Numbered from the stretch's first letter, positions 17,628-27,031 are shown. The stretch is DNA of 46,354 nt from Proteocatella sphenisci DSM 23131 (GCF_000423525.1 NZ_AUID01000022.1:1-46354), one strand, 5' to 3'. Notes: generated by a model not told the origin, from the letters alone. Translations and numbers: made by a program.

Positions 17628-19673
17628 ATGAGTTTTGATAGAATTGATGAGATTGCTGCCTCAGCATTAGATGGATATTTAGTAAAAAAAGATCTAGTTA
17701 GAACATTTAGCAGACAATTTCCTGTACCTACTTATGTAGTGGAGTTTATGCTTGGGCGTTACTGCGCAAGTACTGATGAGGATGAGATCCAAGAAGGAAT
17801 TGAAATTGTTCAAAAGCAACTAAAATCAAAAACTGTAAAAGCAGGAGAACAAGAGCTGTTTAAAGCTAGAGCCAGAGAGCAAGGCGAAGTAAGAATAATT
17901 GACATAATCAACGCAAGATTAGATGAAAAAAGCGATTCGTATGTAGCGACTCTACCTAGTTTACAATTAAAAGATGTTCGTATTTCAGCGGAGTTAGTGA
18001 GTGAGCATGAAAGAATACTAACTGGAGGATTTTATGCTGAAGTATCCTTAGTTTATGATGCTGCAATTGCTCAAGAAAATAGAGGTAGACCATTCGGTAT
18101 TGAGAGTATTCGTGCAATACAGTTATCTCAGAGAAACGTTCTCGATGTGCTTGCAGAGGCAAGAAAGGAATTCACAACAGAGGAATGGAAAGATTTTCTT
18201 CTGAGAAGCATAGGGATAGAACCAAGCGGCTTGAATAATCGCGGCAAAGATGCTTTTTTCTTGAGAATGGTCCCTTTTGTTGAGAGAAACTATAATTTAG
18301 TTGAATTAGGGCCACGAGGAACTGGTAAGAGTCATCTTTTTCAGCAGGTTTCTCCTTATGCTCATCTGGTTTCCGGAGGGAAAGCCACTGTAGCAAAGAT
18401 GTTTGTTGACAATAATAGTGGTCGACGTGGATTAGTATGTCAGTATGATGTAGTATGTTTTGATGAAGTCTCAGGGATTTCATTTGATAAAAAAGACGGA
18501 ATTAACATTATGAAAGGCTATATGGAATCAGGTGAATTCAGTCGAGGCAAAGAGAGTATAAGAGCAGATGGAAGCATAGTCATGGTTGGTAACTTTGATG
18601 TTGATGTTGAGCAGCAACAAAGGATAGGACATTTGTTTGGACCGTTACCAGCAGAAATGCGTGATGATACAGCTCTTATGGATAGAATACATTCCTATTT
18701 GCCTGGATGGGATGTTCCGAAGATAGGAAAAGATATTTTGACAAATCATTTTGGGTTAGTAAGTGATTTTCTGTCTGAGTGTATGAGTCAACTTAGACTT
18801 CAAAGTAGAGTTTCAGCTATTCAGGGGAGAGTACACTTTGGTGGGGCATTAAGTGGACGTGATACAAACGCAGTTAATAAGACAGTTAGCGGTTTGCTTA
18901 AACTAATGTATCCTGGAGATGATAGCGAAATTCTGGATGAAGATGTTGAATGGGCTGTTAGGTTAGCAATGGAGAGTAGAAGAAGAGTAAAAGAACAACA
19001 AAAAAGGATTGGAGCAGCGGAGTTTAGAAATACACATTTCAGCTATGTTATGGGAACAGAGGGAGTCGAAAAATATGTCTCAACTCCTGAACTGCAAAGC
19101 GAAAATAGTATAGGAATTGATCCTCTTGAACCGGGACAAGTATGGACTATTAGTCCTGGAGGATTCGATGAACATCCTGGATTGTTTAGAATCGAAGCTA
19201 CTGAAGGACCTGGGAGTGGAGTTAAAATCCTCAATAAACCTATTCCTGCAGCTTTTAAAGAAAGTGTTAGCTATGCTGAACAGAATTTATATTCAAAAAG
19301 CAAGTTATTAGTTGGTGATAAAGATCCTAGATCTCATGAATTTGCATTGCAGCTGAGAGCATTTGATTCGGCAAAAAGCGGTGCGAAGATAGGCGTAGGT
19401 GTGCTAATTGCTTTATGCACAGCGATGCTTAAGAAGAGCGTTCGAGGTGGTCTGATAGTTGCTGGGGAAGTAAATTTAGGAGGATCTATTGATACGGTTC
19501 ACAATCCGGTCTCATTGGTTGAAATAGCAGTTGAAAAAGGAGCAACGTCTATCTTGATGCCTGTATCCTGTAGAAGACAATTATTTGATTTATCGGATGA
19601 TATGGCTACTAAAGTTGACATCCAGTTCTATTTAGACTCAAGAGAGGCTTTATTAAAATCAATCGTAGAATAA
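17628..19673 (+). CDS. brxL: BREX protein BrxL, AAA+ with Lon-like domain
   Basis: 681 residues from ATG 17628, which follows GGAGGTGAGC and leaves 1 bp after pglZ. Walker A is GPRGTGKSHLF (about 228-238) and Walker B is VVCFDEVSG (about 275-283). The C-terminal 130 residues match the Lon proteolytic fold (GLIVAGEVNLGGSIDTVHNP), but the catalytic GPSAG box is replaced by AKSGAK and the GxKxK lysine segment by NPVSLVE, so peptidase activity is unlikely. Known BrxL proteins form DNA-binding multimers needed for phage exclusion rather than methylation. It is the last BREX core gene; a repeat (copy B) starts 13 bp downstream. Confidence 0.95.
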   Translation: MSFDRIDEIAASALDGYLVKKDLVRTFSRQFPVPTYVVEFMLGRYCASTDEDEIQEGIEIVQKQLKSKTVKAGEQELFKARAREQGEVRIIDIINARLDEKSDSYVATLPSLQLKDVRISAELVSEHERILTGGFYAEVSLVYDAAIAQENRGRPFGIESIRAIQLSQRNVLDVLAEARKEFTTEEWKDFLLRSIGIEPSGLNNRGKDAFFLRMVPFVERNYNLVELGPRGTGKSHLFQQVSPYAHLVSGGKATVAKMFVDNNSGRRGLVCQYDVVCFDEVSGISFDKKDGINIMKGYMESGEFSRGKESIRADGSIVMVGNFDVDVEQQQRIGHLFGPLPAEMRDDTALMDRIHSYLPGWDVPKIGKDILTNHFGLVSDFLSECMSQLRLQSRVSAIQGRVHFGGALSGRDTNAVNKTVSGLLKLMYPGDDSEILDEDVEWAVRLAMESRRRVKEQQKRIGAAEFRNTHFSYVMGTEGVEKYVSTPELQSENSIGIDPLEPGQVWTISPGGFDEHPGLFRIEATEGPGSGVKILNKPIPAAFKESVSYAEQNLYSKSKLLVGDKDPRSHEFALQLRAFDSAKSGAKIGVGVLIALCTAMLKKSVRGGLIVAGEVNLGGSIDTVHNPVSLVEIAVEKGATSILMPVSCRRQLFDLSDDMATKVDIQFYLDSREALLKSIVE

Positions 19674-19685
19674 TTTAATAGCTTA

Positions 19686-19771
19686 TAAAAACTCAAATTG
19701 AAGTTTTTAAAGCTAACTAGATTTATTTAATGAGATTATCTCAAATCCGAAGGATTATTTTAAGGTAACGA
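19686..19771 (-). repeat. Island repeat copy B
   Basis: This segment is the reverse complement, at roughly 80-85% by eye, of 23610-23685. Shared cores include CCGAAGGATTATTTTAAG and TTTTTAAAGCTAACTA. It holds only the outer part of the leader found in copy C and no tnpA start. It lies between brxL and the DUF4268 pseudogene. Confidence 0.7.
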
Positions 19772-20353
19772 CTATCTACAGCTTACAATTAAATGGACAG
19801 ATTATTATAGATACTGAACAAATTACCCCTATTATTGATACAGAAGAATACTTAATAAAAATAGCGAATAAGAAACAAGAAGAGTTTATAAATAAAAAGA
19901 AAAAACACGGTACACTTGTAGAATTGATTTTTGGAAACAGCTACTACAAGCTATGAATGAGAGGTCTGATCTATTTTAAAACATTATTCCGTCTAAGGAT
20001 AATTGGATAGGTTGTGGTAGTGACTACAGCGGCTTGGCATATATGGTTTTTGTTACTGTAAACTACGCAAGGATTTAACTATGGTTTAACCAAGGGATTG
20101 CAATAAGAGAACAAAGAACTATTTTACAGCATCTATGAATCATACAAGGCCAGAATTGAATTGTCATTCGGAGATTAGTTTTACTGACAAATACTGAATG
20201 AGGGTAAAAGGCGGCAGGATAGAATATTGGCTTAAAGATGTTAGCGTATTCAATGAGGAGGATTTGGATAAAATGATATCTTTCATGACAATGAATATGT
20301 TTAAGTTTGAAAAATCCATAAAAGGTGTTCTTCGTGATGTGATTAAGAAATAG
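19772..20353 (+). pseudogene. DUF4268-domain protein, degraded
   Basis: Three frames must be joined. IYSLQLNGQIIIDTEQITPI comes first, then DFWKQLLQAMNERSDLF, a TAA, NIIPSKDNWIGCGSDYSGLA, YMVFVTVNYARI, a TAA, and finally GGRIEYWLKDVSVFNEEDLD, FMTMNMFKFEKSI and a stop at 20353. WLxxGSGxSGxxYxFVxxxxYARVEL followed by the final helices is the DUF4268 signature, a domain often appended to nuclease-like or PD-(D/E)XK proteins near defence genes. At least two stops and two frameshifts make it non-functional. Its former role was probably an island accessory. Confidence 0.7.
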
Positions 20354-20394
20354 ATTTAATAAATAGATGTGTGAATGATAGAGGTGATAATAGT

Positions 20395-22386
20395 ATGGAG
20401 CAGGTAAACACAGTTGATGATTATTTAAAAAAGCTATCGAGGTATGATATTTATAGTAATATCTTTTACAGAGGACAATTGGAAAAATATAAGAGTATCA
20501 CATCAAGTATATCTAGAAATGAAGGATACACAATTAACGAAAGTGCAATTTTCAACGAAACTGTAGAAATGAAATCTATAGAATTCATGGATTTGCCAAC
20601 CCCTATTGAACGATTGTCAAAAATGCAACATTATGGTATTCCAACGAGACTTGTGGATTTATCCGTTGATCCATTAATTGCACTTTTCTTTGCTGTTCAA
20701 AATGTTGATGATGACTCACATGGAAACGTATATGTGTTTATTCAACCTGAGCATAATCTTAACGACAAAAGAATTAAACTATTATCGCTCCTTGCGACAT
20801 TGGATACGTTAGATATAAAGACTATTAAAAATTCATTTTCTGAATGTTACTTAGATGAAATAACAGAAGAAGAAATAGTTGAATTTGCGTCAGGAGGGGC
20901 TTTTCTAAAGAATTCAATGGAGCTTCAAAAATCTAATGAACGTTTATATTGTCAAAAAGGTACTTTTGCAATATGTGGTAATAAAATAATAGGTGCGGAG
21001 TTTCAGAAGTCCGTACTTCCACTCGATTCAATAGAACCAACAATGCAGATAAGGATTCCTTTTGAGCATAAGAAGGTAATTAAGAAGGAATTGGATGATA
21101 AATATGACATTAATGAAACTACAATATATCCTGAGTTTCCATCGGTTGCAGATTATCTGAAGGAGAAGTACAGGAAAATAAATTTTGATTTGCATGGTGC
21201 ATACAATATTCTTAAAGTACAAGATATTTCTCATGCGGGTGCTAGACGATGCTCTATTGTGGCGGTATTAAATAAATCTCTACGGATTGAAGAAATTAAA
21301 CAAATAGGAATCCAGATCATTAAGCATTACAAAGATAAGAATGATGTTGTTTGGGTTTATATTGCGAAGAATGGCGATGACTATATTATGAAGAATTGGA
21401 TGATCAGAGGGCAATGGATTAGAGAGTCTCTAGAGGAGAAATTTAAACCGCTTTTAATTGGTGAAGTAGACGAACTAGGATATATTTGGCGTTTTGAAAA
21501 GTCTTATAGCACTTTAGCAGATTATTATGATGAATATGTCTTTGTTGATGACAAAATTCTATACACACAAAATATGAAAACTTTTGATGCGTTCAAACCA
21601 CATTATGAATATATGTTGAACGCCTTTGAGAGTGAGGAAATGAAGGATCTAGAAGACTATGTCTTTGATAATTCAAGTAAAATAACTAAGTTCTTTTTAA
21701 AGTTTGGTGACTATGGGAATTCAAGAAATAAAGATTTTAATAAATACTTAAATAATTTTCAAGAAATCGCATTGCAGCTTGATAATGTAGTTTTGTGGTT
21801 AAAGAAGGAAGAGCTAAATATTCGTTCAAAAAGATACCAGATTTCAAAGTGTTTAAAAGACGCTAAATTGAATTTCGATACAATACAGGAGCAATCATTG
21901 TACTGGAAAAAAACCATCAATCTATCTGATGAAGAATACAATGAGATAGACATTGGAGAAATTGAAAGAAAAGAATATCAATATAAACAAACGATACCAA
22001 TCAATGCAGCGGGCTTAGAGGTTACCTTTGATATTACTATCTACCAGAACAGTGACAATACAGTTAACATAAAGGGTGAGACTAATTTATTTGATAATGC
22101 ATCATTAATGATTTCCTTGAGAAATTGTAATGGTTTGTTATTAGCGCAAAATAAGTCGTTAGTAGATAAAGGAGAATTTGATTTTGGTAGACTTGGGAAA
22201 AAAGGAGTTGGTTTAGATAGAGGAAAGTATAAAGCAAATATAACGCTTGCCATCCCTTCGGTTCAAAATAAAGAGTTTGTTCAAAAAGCAGGAATAGAGT
22301 ATGAAAATTTAATAGGTGAATTTGTTGATAGATTTGGTCTTGGACCAACAGTAAGCTATACAGAAGAGTTTGAAATTATTTTTTAG
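20395..22386 (+). CDS. Large FRG-domain protein, probable island accessory
   Basis: 663 residues from ATG 20395, after GAGGTGA. The N-terminal 230 residues are a FRG domain: NIFYRGQLEK (about 23-32), then MQHYGIPTRLVDLSVDPLIA, LFFAVQNV, the hallmark (F)RG…QHYGxPTRLLDWTxxPxxALFFA. FRG proteins of unknown mechanism are frequent in defence islands. The remaining 430 residues show no family I know. A middle section has SIVAVLNKSLRIEEIKQI and VVWVYIAKNGDDYIMKNWMI, a helical linker lies at about 440-520, and a beta-rich end has FDITIYQNSDNTVNIKGE, resembling a beta-sandwich. Intact, same strand as BREX. Confidence 0.75.
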   Translation: MEQVNTVDDYLKKLSRYDIYSNIFYRGQLEKYKSITSSISRNEGYTINESAIFNETVEMKSIEFMDLPTPIERLSKMQHYGIPTRLVDLSVDPLIALFFAVQNVDDDSHGNVYVFIQPEHNLNDKRIKLLSLLATLDTLDIKTIKNSFSECYLDEITEEEIVEFASGGAFLKNSMELQKSNERLYCQKGTFAICGNKIIGAEFQKSVLPLDSIEPTMQIRIPFEHKKVIKKELDDKYDINETTIYPEFPSVADYLKEKYRKINFDLHGAYNILKVQDISHAGARRCSIVAVLNKSLRIEEIKQIGIQIIKHYKDKNDVVWVYIAKNGDDYIMKNWMIRGQWIRESLEEKFKPLLIGEVDELGYIWRFEKSYSTLADYYDEYVFVDDKILYTQNMKTFDAFKPHYEYMLNAFESEEMKDLEDYVFDNSSKITKFFLKFGDYGNSRNKDFNKYLNNFQEIALQLDNVVLWLKKEELNIRSKRYQISKCLKDAKLNFDTIQEQSLYWKKTINLSDEEYNEIDIGEIERKEYQYKQTIPINAAGLEVTFDITIYQNSDNTVNIKGETNLFDNASLMISLRNCNGLLLAQNKSLVDKGEFDFGRLGKKGVGLDRGKYKANITLAIPSVQNKEFVQKAGIEYENLIGEFVDRFGLGPTVSYTEEFEIIF

Positions 22387-22432
22387 AGAAGAATAACTTA
22401 TTTTTCGTCATTTTAAGGAAAGAGGTGATGTT

Positions 22433-23005
22433 GTGGCAATTAAGTACAATAAATGTCCTAGATGCGGCTCTTTAAATGTAATCAAAATTATCTATGGTAT
22501 GCAAACTCACGATGCTTTCTTGATGACTGAGGAAGGAAAGATAAAGCTTGGTAGTTGCTGCATCACTGATTCAGAACCGGAATATTACTGTAAGGATTGT
22601 GAAAATGAATGGGGTAGGCAGATATCTATTGATAAGGCATATAATGAGATTATAAGAATAAAGACATCAGTTGGTGGTTATTTTGGTGGCTATTTTGAAG
22701 TGGATATAGATTATGAAAACAGGAAGCTCAAGTGGAGCCATTTATGCGCCGGTGCAGAAGATTATTATGAAAAGACAATCAGACAGAATACTCTTTATAA
22801 GTTTATCGATGAGTTAAAAATGCTGAATTTGCTAGACTGGAAGTCTAAGTATATAGAGCCTGACGTTTGTGATGGTACTCAGTGGAGTTTAGAAATTATT
22901 AAAAGTGGTCGAAATATAAAGAAGTATGGTGATAACAAGTTTCCAGATGAATGGGATGACTTTTGTAGGTTGATTAGAAATGTATCGGGGAATGTTTTTA
23001 GTTAA
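22433..23005 (+). CDS. Zinc-ribbon protein of unknown function
   Basis: 190 residues from GTG 22433, with AAGAGGTGA 5 bases upstream. The N-terminus has CPRCGSLNV (about 8-16) and YYCKDCENEWGR (about 51-62), two CxxC knuckles of a zinc ribbon. The rest is a compact domain with TSVGGYFGGYFEVDIDYENR, NLLDWKSKYIEPDVCDGTQW and SLEIIKSGRNIKKYGDN. The last block resembles small domains that read TxWxLEIxxxG(R)xxxxxGxNxxPxxWxxF in unknown proteins. It may pair with the FRG gene 46 bp upstream. Confidence 0.6.
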   Translation: MAIKYNKCPRCGSLNVIKIIYGMQTHDAFLMTEEGKIKLGSCCITDSEPEYYCKDCENEWGRQISIDKAYNEIIRIKTSVGGYFGGYFEVDIDYENRKLKWSHLCAGAEDYYEKTIRQNTLYKFIDELKMLNLLDWKSKYIEPDVCDGTQWSLEIIKSGRNIKKYGDNKFPDEWDDFCRLIRNVSGNVFS

Positions 23006-23087
23006 TGAGCATAAGTAGATTCATATATAATTAAAATTATTTCTATAATAGAAAGATAGTTAGAATATCATGATTGGAGGAGTGGTT

Positions 23088-23531
23088 ATGACTAAAATCA
23101 ACAGCGATTATGTTAAGGAATATTTTTTGGAAGGTGGAAAAATTGTTAGAGATTTAGCTATAAAATTATACGGAGATAGTGTAAATCAAGCCGGAGAGGT
23201 AGCCTTTTCAGATGCAATTGAAGTAGGAATTGAAAACACTATAGCAGCACTATATGATGCAGATGTTGTTGATGATGAAATTATTCGTGTTCTAAATAAA
23301 TTTTGGGGAATTAATAGAGCTGAGGCTGAAGATCGTCTTGTTTTTGAAAAAAGTCAAGCCACAATTAGAGAGTTAAAACGGTTCTTAAAAATGGAGGGAT
23401 ACTCTTCCGGTAAGATCAACGAATTTATGAAATCTAATAAGGTATCAATAAAGATAAGACATAACAATGAATTATGGAAATTAAGAAATGATCCTAAGAG
23501 ACTGATGAAAGAGGTTCAAGAAGCAAAATAG
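23088..23531 (+). CDS. Small unknown protein
   Basis: 147 residues from ATG 23088, because GGAGGAG lies 7 bases before it; the ATG at 23070 precedes that ribosome site. Mostly helical: YVKEYFLEGGKIVRDLAIKL, then VAFSDAIEVGIENTIAALYD, FWGINRAEAEDRLVFEKSQA and FLKMEGYSSGKINEFMKSN. The last part looks like a small helical DNA- or protein-binding domain. No family recognised. Same strand and spacing class as the zinc-ribbon gene; likely part of the same cargo. Confidence 0.6.
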   Translation: MTKINSDYVKEYFLEGGKIVRDLAIKLYGDSVNQAGEVAFSDAIEVGIENTIAALYDADVVDDEIIRVLNKFWGINRAEAEDRLVFEKSQATIRELKRFLKMEGYSSGKINEFMKSNKVSIKIRHNNELWKLRNDPKRLMKEVQEAK

Positions 23532-23609
23532 CCATCAATTTCCAGTTTTATTCATGAATCAATAAAAAATTACTTAACTTCTCAATGTTTCTATCGTAAA
23601 CGACAAATT

Positions 23610-23800
23610 GTCGGTAACTTAAAATAATCCTTCGGAGATGAAATAATCTAATTAAGTAAATATAGTTAGCTTTAAAAACTCAAATTTACGATTTTTTAAA
23701 GTTTTTAAAGTTAACTCTAAAAACTCGGAGGATTATTTAATGAGTACAAAATAGCACTACTAAAGAATAACGGATTTCTCAGTGGTTTCCAATTGTGAAA
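23610..23800 (+). mobile_element. IS66-like left end, truncated (repeat copy C)
   Basis: The segment joins, in one piece, the parts found separately in copy B (matched at 23610-23685) and copy A (matched at 23670-23800), both in the opposite direction. It ends in GGAGGATTATTTA and ATG 23741, where a tnpA-like product begins MSTK and stops at once (TAG), with the degraded frame continuing (KE…LSPWFPIVK equivalent). No transposase follows, so it is a relic. It marks the right side of the BREX region. Confidence 0.6.
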
Positions 23801-23980
23801 ACCTAGTTGAAGTGTAAATTACCAAATGTAGTTGATATAATGATAGTAGAATTATAGACGGTATATGATCACTAATATATTTTTGTGTGATTTAAAATCA
23901 AAAAGGAACAATTAAGGCTTATCATGGATAGGTGATGAAGAGTTAGGTATATTAGAACTGCTTGAAACGAGGTAAATAAT
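23801..23980. other. Intergenic, nothing recognised
   Basis: AT-rich stretch between repeat copy C and the next gene. TTGATATAATGATA at 23830-23843 contains a -10-like TATAAT. No gene seen. Confidence 0.5.
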
Positions 23981-24616
23981 ATGATAGATCAGTTAGAAAA
24001 ACTTAAGGGATTGATGAACGGAAATGACAACGAGATAGAATCAATGTACGGTATAATATTAGCGGTAGCCACTAATATTGTACCATGCACAATATTTATA
24101 TTTTTTTACAAAAGATCATATTTTATAGAATGGGATTTATGGAAATTAATACTTATATCTATATCACTAACATCACCTATTTATATGTTAAATTATTGGA
24201 TTATTAATATGCAGATAAGTATAAATATATTATCCAGCCCTCAAAAATTAGCTCATCAAGCATATGAGAGTGTAATTAAAAACCAAACAAAAAAAAGTTC
24301 AGAAAAATACTCAGATGAAAAAGTAAGAGAAATTATTATTGATGAGCTGTATACCACTCTTACTACAAAAAATAAAAATACATTATATATAACTAGTAAA
24401 AAGATGCTCATTGTGTTTTCTATAACTTTAATTGGCTTTTATTATTTGAATTTATCAGAGTATTTATTACAAAACAAATTATTAATTTTTTTATATATTG
24501 AGTTAATATTCTTTATAATTCCGACAATTAGTGATGGGTTTGCTTTAAAGAAAAAACTAAAAGAACCCAAAGATAGAGAAATACAAACCATAATAGAGAG
24601 TGAGGACGTAAAATAG
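23981..24616 (+). CDS. Unknown membrane protein
   Basis: 211 residues, ATG 23981 after CGAGGTAA. Four hydrophobic segments lie at about 22-42, 50-72, 140-158 and 162-182, with a charged cytoplasmic-type loop between the second and third (SPQKLAHQAYESVIKNQTKK) and an acidic tail. This layout recalls small predicted membrane proteins in defence islands, but there is no motif to name it. It lies just outside repeat copy C. Confidence 0.55.
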   Translation: MIDQLEKLKGLMNGNDNEIESMYGIILAVATNIVPCTIFIFFYKRSYFIEWDLWKLILISISLTSPIYMLNYWIINMQISINILSSPQKLAHQAYESVIKNQTKKSSEKYSDEKVREIIIDELYTTLTTKNKNTLYITSKKMLIVFSITLIGFYYLNLSEYLLQNKLLIFLYIELIFFIIPTISDGFALKKKLKEPKDREIQTIIESEDVK

Positions 24617-24957
24617 CAAGTTGACAATTATTTTGACGATTTTATAGAAAAATTTTAAATTTACGATTAAAAAAACAAAAATGTTACAAAGTAAATGGTA
24701 TTGTCGTAATTATTACTCTCTTAAGGCATTAGGAGATGGTCTGTAAATTATGAGAGCATAAAACAGAGTGATATAAATAACTTGATCCATTGGGTGCGCA
24801 GATACACCTCTTGTATAAGAAAGGCCCTATGCCAAAATTTAGTAAAACTTAAAACGAGAAAACAATATTCACATTAACCTGCCAAAACACATGAATTGTA
24901 CCATGCAAAGGCTTTTGGGGCACTTTTCACTACCCCAAGCCAAAAGAAAGGAACTAT
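24617..24957. other. Non-coding stretch with a hairpin
   Basis: No gene seen. CTTTTGGGG (24911-24919) and CCCCAAGCCAAAAG (24933-24946) can form an imperfect hairpin directly upstream of the guanine deaminase remnant. It does not show a purine riboswitch pattern. Confidence 0.4.
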
Positions 24958-25632
24958 ATGAAAGAATACAGCAGTTACAGAGCATATAGAGGGAATGTAA
25001 TATACAGCCAGGATAAAGATACTTTGCTCAGCAAAGATAATTAATATATATTGGTTGCTGATGGACTTGTAAAAGAAATCTGCAGTCAGCTTCCAGACGG
25101 CTTTCCCAGAGAAAATATAATAGACTGGGGGAATCATCTTATCATTCCTGGTTTTTGCGATATGCAAGAAAGGTGTATTCCTGGTTTGTGGATGAGCTGT
25201 TACGCCAGGGAACTTTGCATGTGAACTGTTTCCCTTCTATTCATTATGAATCATCTGAAATTCTGTTCGACATACTTGAGCAAAGGGGATTGTTTGCGTT
25301 CACAGGCAAGCTTAATATGGATCAGAACAGCCCTGAATATTATATCGAGTTATCAGAACAAGCTGATTGGACAAAGGCCAACTATAATGGCGCACTGCAT
25401 TTTCATGGATGATGATGTTCTGGCATTAATGAAAAATCCGAACTGTATGGCGGTTCACTGCCAGGATGCAACTGCAAAACTATCAGAAGCTTTCTATATG
25501 GCAACCCGTTCAGGTGGAAGGTATTTCAATAACGTGGGGGCATTTGACGAGGGATATTGCTTCAATGCATTAGTAATTGATGACAGAAGTATCCGCATGA
25601 GGTATATTCTGGGAAAAGAAGTTATAATATAG
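24958..25632 (+). pseudogene. guaD: Guanine deaminase, multiply deleted
   Basis: GAAAGGA precedes ATG 24958. The pieces, in order, are the N-terminal YRGNVIYSQDKD and IIDWGNHLIIPGFCDM (the metal-binding HxH should follow but is gone), then ARKVYSWFVDELLRQGTLHV and LFAFTGKLNMDQNSPEYY, then TIMAHCIFMDDDVLALMK, and finally SEAFYMATRSGGRYFNNVGA and GYCFNALVIDD. All are landmarks of bacterial guanine deaminase (guanine to xanthine). About 36, 60 and 100 residues are missing at three joints, there is a stop near residue 24 and frames change. It cannot make an active enzyme. Confidence 0.8.
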
Positions 25633-25666
25633 AAGTAAATATGTGAAGAGAGGAATCGAGTTATTT

Positions 25667-27004
25667 ATGGAAGGAATGTATTTGAAAAATGAGTTGTATA
25701 ATTTAGTCAAAAACGATACCAATATTTTTGAATTTATACAATCAGGTTCTTTAGATGGGATCTGGTATTGGGATTTAGAAAATCCTGAAATGGAGTGGAT
25801 GAGCCCTAAATTCTGGGAAACACTGGGTTATAATCCAGATGAAAAAAAGCATTTGGCAAGTGAATGGCAGGATATTATCTTTCAGGAAGACTTGAAATTA
25901 GCTATAGAGAATTTTGGAAAACATTGTGCAGATTCTAATCATCCATATGATCAAATTGTACGATACAAACATAAAAATGGGTCTACGGTCTGGATAAGAT
26001 GCAGGGGTTTAGCTATAAGAGACAAAAATGGAAAAGCCATTCGTATGCTGGGAGCGCATACTGATATCACGGACCTGAAAGAAAAAGAAAAAGAGATTAC
26101 AAGGCTAACTAAAGAATATGAAAAAGTATTTAATGGGACTCAGGATGCCATGTTTCTGATAAAAGTACTGAAAAATGGTGAATTCCGTTATGTTCGAAAT
26201 AATCTTGCCCATCAGAATAAGACAGGTATTCTTCTTGAACAGATAATGAATAAATCTCCACAAGAATTGCTTGGTAAAGAAATGGGAGATATTGTTTCAG
26301 AAAACTATAAAAGATGCGTTGTGGCCTGTAATAGTATCGCATATGAAGAAGAATTAAATTTACCTGTTGGGGAACGTATTTGGTTAACGACTTTAACTCC
26401 CATTATTGAAGATGATAAAGTGTCTCACATTGTAGGTTCAGCAACAGATATAACAGAGCGCAAAAAATTGGAAATAGAGCTGGAAAAACAAGCCAACTTC
26501 GATAAGCTAACAGGACTTCCTAACAGGAGATTGTTTTTTGAGAGATTAGAGAGACTAATTCTTGAAAGTGAAAGAGATAATACTCAGTTTGCACTGCTTT
26601 TTATTGATTTAGATGGATTTAAAGACATCAATGACAGCTATGGGCATGAAGCTGGGGATGAGGTTTTAATATCTGTAGGACAACGAATTCAAAAGTATAT
26701 CCGAAAGTCAGATACAGCCGCAAGAATGGGTGGAGATGAATATTCAGTGATTCTACGAGGTATTAGAGATAAAAAAGAGATTGGCAATGTAGTTCAAAAG
26801 ATCCATAGGGCATTGCAGGAAGTTATGCATATAGGGGATAATGAATGTTATATGAACTCTTCTATTGGTATTGCAATCTATCCTGACAGTGGTAAAGACA
26901 GTGAAACTTTGTTGAGAAATGCAGATTCCAGAATGTATGAAGTGAAAAGAAATGGTAAGGGTGGATTTGAATTTTTTGAAGATTCATTTGTCGAGAATAT
27001 ATAA
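25667..27004 (+). CDS. Diguanylate cyclase with two PAS domains
   Basis: About 445 residues; I prefer ATG 25667 over GTG 25643, though neither ribosome site is strong. PAS 1 (about 15-140) has DGIWYWDLENPEMEWMSPKF and ends IRMLGAHTDITDLK. PAS 2 (about 155-275) ends GSATDITERKKLE. The GGDEF domain (about 285-440) has DKLTGLPNRRLF, DLDGFKDINDSYGHEAGDE and GGDEY, with the inhibitory site RKSD exactly five residues before it. It should make cyclic di-GMP from two GTP and be product-inhibited. No membrane segment, so it senses a cytosolic signal. It is convergent with the MFS gene. Confidence 0.93.
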   Translation: MEGMYLKNELYNLVKNDTNIFEFIQSGSLDGIWYWDLENPEMEWMSPKFWETLGYNPDEKKHLASEWQDIIFQEDLKLAIENFGKHCADSNHPYDQIVRYKHKNGSTVWIRCRGLAIRDKNGKAIRMLGAHTDITDLKEKEKEITRLTKEYEKVFNGTQDAMFLIKVLKNGEFRYVRNNLAHQNKTGILLEQIMNKSPQELLGKEMGDIVSENYKRCVVACNSIAYEEELNLPVGERIWLTTLTPIIEDDKVSHIVGSATDITERKKLEIELEKQANFDKLTGLPNRRLFFERLERLILESERDNTQFALLFIDLDGFKDINDSYGHEAGDEVLISVGQRIQKYIRKSDTAARMGGDEYSVILRGIRDKKEIGNVVQKIHRALQEVMHIGDNECYMNSSIGIAIYPDSGKDSETLLRNADSRMYEVKRNGKGGFEFFEDSFVENI

Positions 27005-27031
27005 GGTCCAACTCTACAACCGAAAAAATTA

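Noticed and set aside
24900-24957. Purine riboswitch before guaD
   Set aside because: There is an imperfect hairpin but not the conserved three-way junction bases of purine riboswitches, and the gene is dead.
25155-25632. Two small separate genes (25155-25412 and 25246-25632)
   Set aside because: Both are out-of-frame pieces of one guanine deaminase; joined in order they follow its landmarks.
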